A stretch of DNA of 6,203 nucleotides, taken from Chlamydiota bacterium. Its GTDB lineage: Bacteria > Auribacterota > UBA3054 > B51-G9. The notes under the pieces are model-generated. The model had not been told where the DNA came from and made no database searches. It was given only the letters and a program-made list of their open reading frames with translations. The position numbers and the translations under genes are program-made. Shown in pieces: positions 4,898 to 6,203 of the stretch. The DNA is taken from assembly GCA_030596365.1 (NCBI GenBank), contig JAUVKG010000175.1:1-6203 (forward strand), read 5' to 3'. How positions within the stretch are numbered: the first letter of the stretch is position 1; each line of letters opens with the position of its first letter.

Positions 4898-6203
4898 ATG
4901 AAAATCTTTATTTTAAATCCCAAAAAAATGAAAACTTTATTATCAATACTGTTTTTTCTGTCTTTTGCATTCTGTGCAGAAAGTCAAACTCTAACTTACG
5001 AAGATATAATTTCTAAACTTTATGACCTTTCGGCTCTTGCTAATCTCCCGGAAAAAGGAGAGAAAGGAGCGCTTTTTTCTTCTTATGACAGAGCAAGTAA
5101 ATATGATGAAGAGTCTGACTCCTATGTTCATTGGGAAGCTAACATTGATGGTTTAGGAATAATAAGAAAAGAAGGCGAAAATGTAGTCCTTGTCGAGATA
5201 GACGGCCCAGGCGTTATTTGGCGAATGTGGTCAGCTTCCATTGGAAAAGGAAAAGTAAAAACTTATCTTGATGGTAAACTTGTTATTGATATTCCCTGGG
5301 AAAATTATTTTAACAGGAAAACAGCACCTTTTAACAGAAAAGGTTTAGTTTACAACACTGCACATGGCCAGAATAATTATACACCTGTTTCATTTCAAAA
5401 ATCCTGTAAAATAGTTGCGGAACCAAAATGGGGACTGTATTTTCATTTCAATTATACTATTTTCCCTAAAGGAACAAAAATCCAAACTTTTAAAATGAAA
5501 CTTTCAGCTAAAGAAAACAAAGCGCTTGATAAAGCAAATAAAATTCTTACAACTGATATTGGGAACAATCCTCTTCAACTAAAAGATATTAAAAAAGAAG
5601 TTGTTAATTGGACAATTCCCGTCGGAAAATCTAAAACTTTAAATATTTCAGGTAAACGAGCAATTACGAGTTTAAAAGTCCAAATTCCAGAAAATGATAA
5701 TTATAATGATTTGTTACGGAAGTTGACTTTAAGTATCAACTGGGATGATGAAAAATCTCCTTCTGTCTGGTCGCCGCTTGGTGATTTTTTCGGCACCGCA
5801 CCTGGAATTAATAAATATAAGTCTTTGGTGATGGGGATGACAGACAGTAGCTCGCTTCGACCCGAAGCGAGTAAAGGTGTCAGGTGTCAGGTGTCAGGGA
5901 GGACAGAGGACGAAGAACAGGTTTCAGGTGTCAGAGGTCAGAAAACAGAGGACCAAAAAATCCCCCAAACCCCCTTTAAAAAAGGGGGAATTAATCCATT
6001 AATCCATAAATCCAATAATCCGAACGCTTTCGAATTTTATTCCTACTGGTATATGCCGTTTGAAAAGAATGCGAAAATTACTATTAAAAATGAATCTGAC
6101 AAACCACAGAAGATTTCTTTAATAGTCGAAAGCGCGCCAATAAAAACTTCTTTTAATAATCTTGGATATTTTCACGCGAAATGGCATAGGGATCTTAAAA
6201 CTT
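4898..6203 (+). CDS. DUF2961/GH172-type glycoside hydrolase, copy 2 (3' end outside window)
   Basis: My translation is open for 435 codons from ATG 4898 to the window edge with no stop or frameshift, so this is a truncated view of an intact-looking tandem paralogue of the preceding gene. It has the same signal peptide (with FCAES instead of FNAES; the Cys is not in a lipobox), SSYDRA, GPGVIWRMW, SPLGDFFGTAPG and FYSYWYMPFE in the same order. Relative to copy 1 it is 8 residues shorter before HFNYT (near base 5425) and 7 residues longer in the repeat-encoded insert. The two catalytic Glu expected from copy 1 lie beyond the window, so activity cannot be judged. The start is backed by AGGA at 4888-4891, six bases before the ATG. 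It lies 47 bases after copy 1 with no terminator between, so the two are probably co-transcribed. Confidence 0.88.
   Translation, partial: MKIFILNPKKMKTLLSILFFLSFAFCAESQTLTYEDIISKLYDLSALANLPEKGEKGALFSSYDRASKYDEESDSYVHWEANIDGLGIIRKEGENVVLVEIDGPGVIWRMWSASIGKGKVKTYLDGKLVIDIPWENYFNRKTAPFNRKGLVYNTAHGQNNYTPVSFQKSCKIVAEPKWGLYFHFNYTIFPKGTKIQTFKMKLSAKENKALDKANKILTTDIGNNPLQLKDIKKEVVNWTIPVGKSKTLNISGKRAITSLKVQIPENDNYNDLLRKLTLSINWDDEKSPSVWSPLGDFFGTAPGINKYKSLVMGMTDSSSLRPEASKGVRCQVSGRTEDEEQVSGVRGQKTEDQKIPQTPFKKGGINPLIHKSNNPNAFEFYSYWYMPFEKNAKITIKNESDKPQKISLIVESAPIKTSFNNLGYFHAKWHRDLKT
5851..5871 (+). repeat. Perfect 9-bp hairpin, first module of the element (copy 2)
   Basis: CTCGCTTCG (5851-5859) pairs with CGAAGCGAG (5863-5871) around ACC, base-identical to the hairpin in copy 1. 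Confidence 0.9.
5877..5955 (+). repeat. Heptamer array, GTGTCAG type, expanded (copy 2)
   Basis: The array follows the same order as in copy 1: three GTGTCAG (5877-5897), GG, AGGACAG. It then has three additional units, AGGACGA, AGAACAG and GTTTCAG (5907-5927), before continuing as GTGTCAG, AGGTCAG, AAAACAG, AGGACCA. The length difference is exactly 21 bases, so the reading frame is unchanged. Confidence 0.85.
5970..5988 (+). repeat. C5T3/A3G5 palindrome, third module (copy 2)
   Basis: CCCCCTTT (5970-5977) and AAAGGGGG (5981-5988) form a perfect stem around AAA. It differs from copy 1 only in the loop. Confidence 0.88.
5992..6023 (+). repeat. Octamer array, TAATCCAT type (copy 2)
   Basis: Four 8-base units identical in sequence and order to those at 3743-3774. 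Confidence 0.8.

Larger units (their letters stand above)
5849..6028 (+). repeat. Composite repeat element inserted in frame in GH172 copy 2
   Basis: The same element as in copy 1 at the homologous codon position, here 180 bases (60 codons). It keeps the same four modules: hairpin 5851-5871, heptamers 5877-5955, palindrome 5970-5988, octamers 5992-6023. It differs from the copy-1 element by a 21-base addition at 5907-5927 and one base in the palindrome loop. Confidence 0.8.

Noticed and set aside
4898..6203. GH172 copy 2 as a pseudogene
   Set aside because: Codon-by-codon reading shows no stop or frameshift over 435 codons; it merely runs off the window.

Overview
The window is AT-rich bacterial DNA with every supported gene on the + strand. 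It most resembles a bacterium of the PVC group (Lentisphaerota, Kiritimatiellota or relatives). The clues are a C-terminal PEP-CTERM sorting tail on the first gene, exported sugar-active and ester-hydrolysing enzymes, and leaders that mostly lack a strong Shine-Dalgarno. This assignment is inference; no rRNA or lineage marker is present.

Layout: 1-267 is the 3' end of a surface protein with a LamG-like fold ending in a VPEP / hydrophobic / RRK tail. A strong inverted repeat (295-335 core) then separates it from a run of four co-directional genes that looks like one operon. These are a secreted SGNH/GDSL esterase with a GxDLY motif (368-1450), a NifS-type cysteine desulfurase overlapping it by one base (1450-2616), a secreted DUF2961/GH172-type glycoside hydrolase (2646-4850), and a second tandem GH172 paralogue (4898 to beyond the window edge). 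Gaps are -1, 29 and 47 bases, with no hairpin in the longer two. No gene-free stretch exceeds 300 bases.

The esterase and the two GH172 proteins plausibly act together outside the cytoplasm on an acylated, furanose-containing glycan. The cytoplasmic cysteine desulfurase does not obviously belong with them.

The most unusual structure is a composite repeat of about 160-180 bases inserted in frame in the middle of both GH172 genes at the same position. Each copy consists of a perfect 9-bp hairpin, an array of GTGTCAG-like heptamers, a C5T3/A3G5 palindrome and four near-identical octamers. It looks like intergenic repeat DNA yet is open in the gene's frame. The two copies differ by exactly three heptamers (21 bases, 7 codons). 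The insert and its edges are about 99% identical between the paralogues, while the adjoining coding sequence is clearly more diverged, which points to late spread or gene conversion. This resembles in principle the in-frame palindromic elements known in Rickettsia genes.
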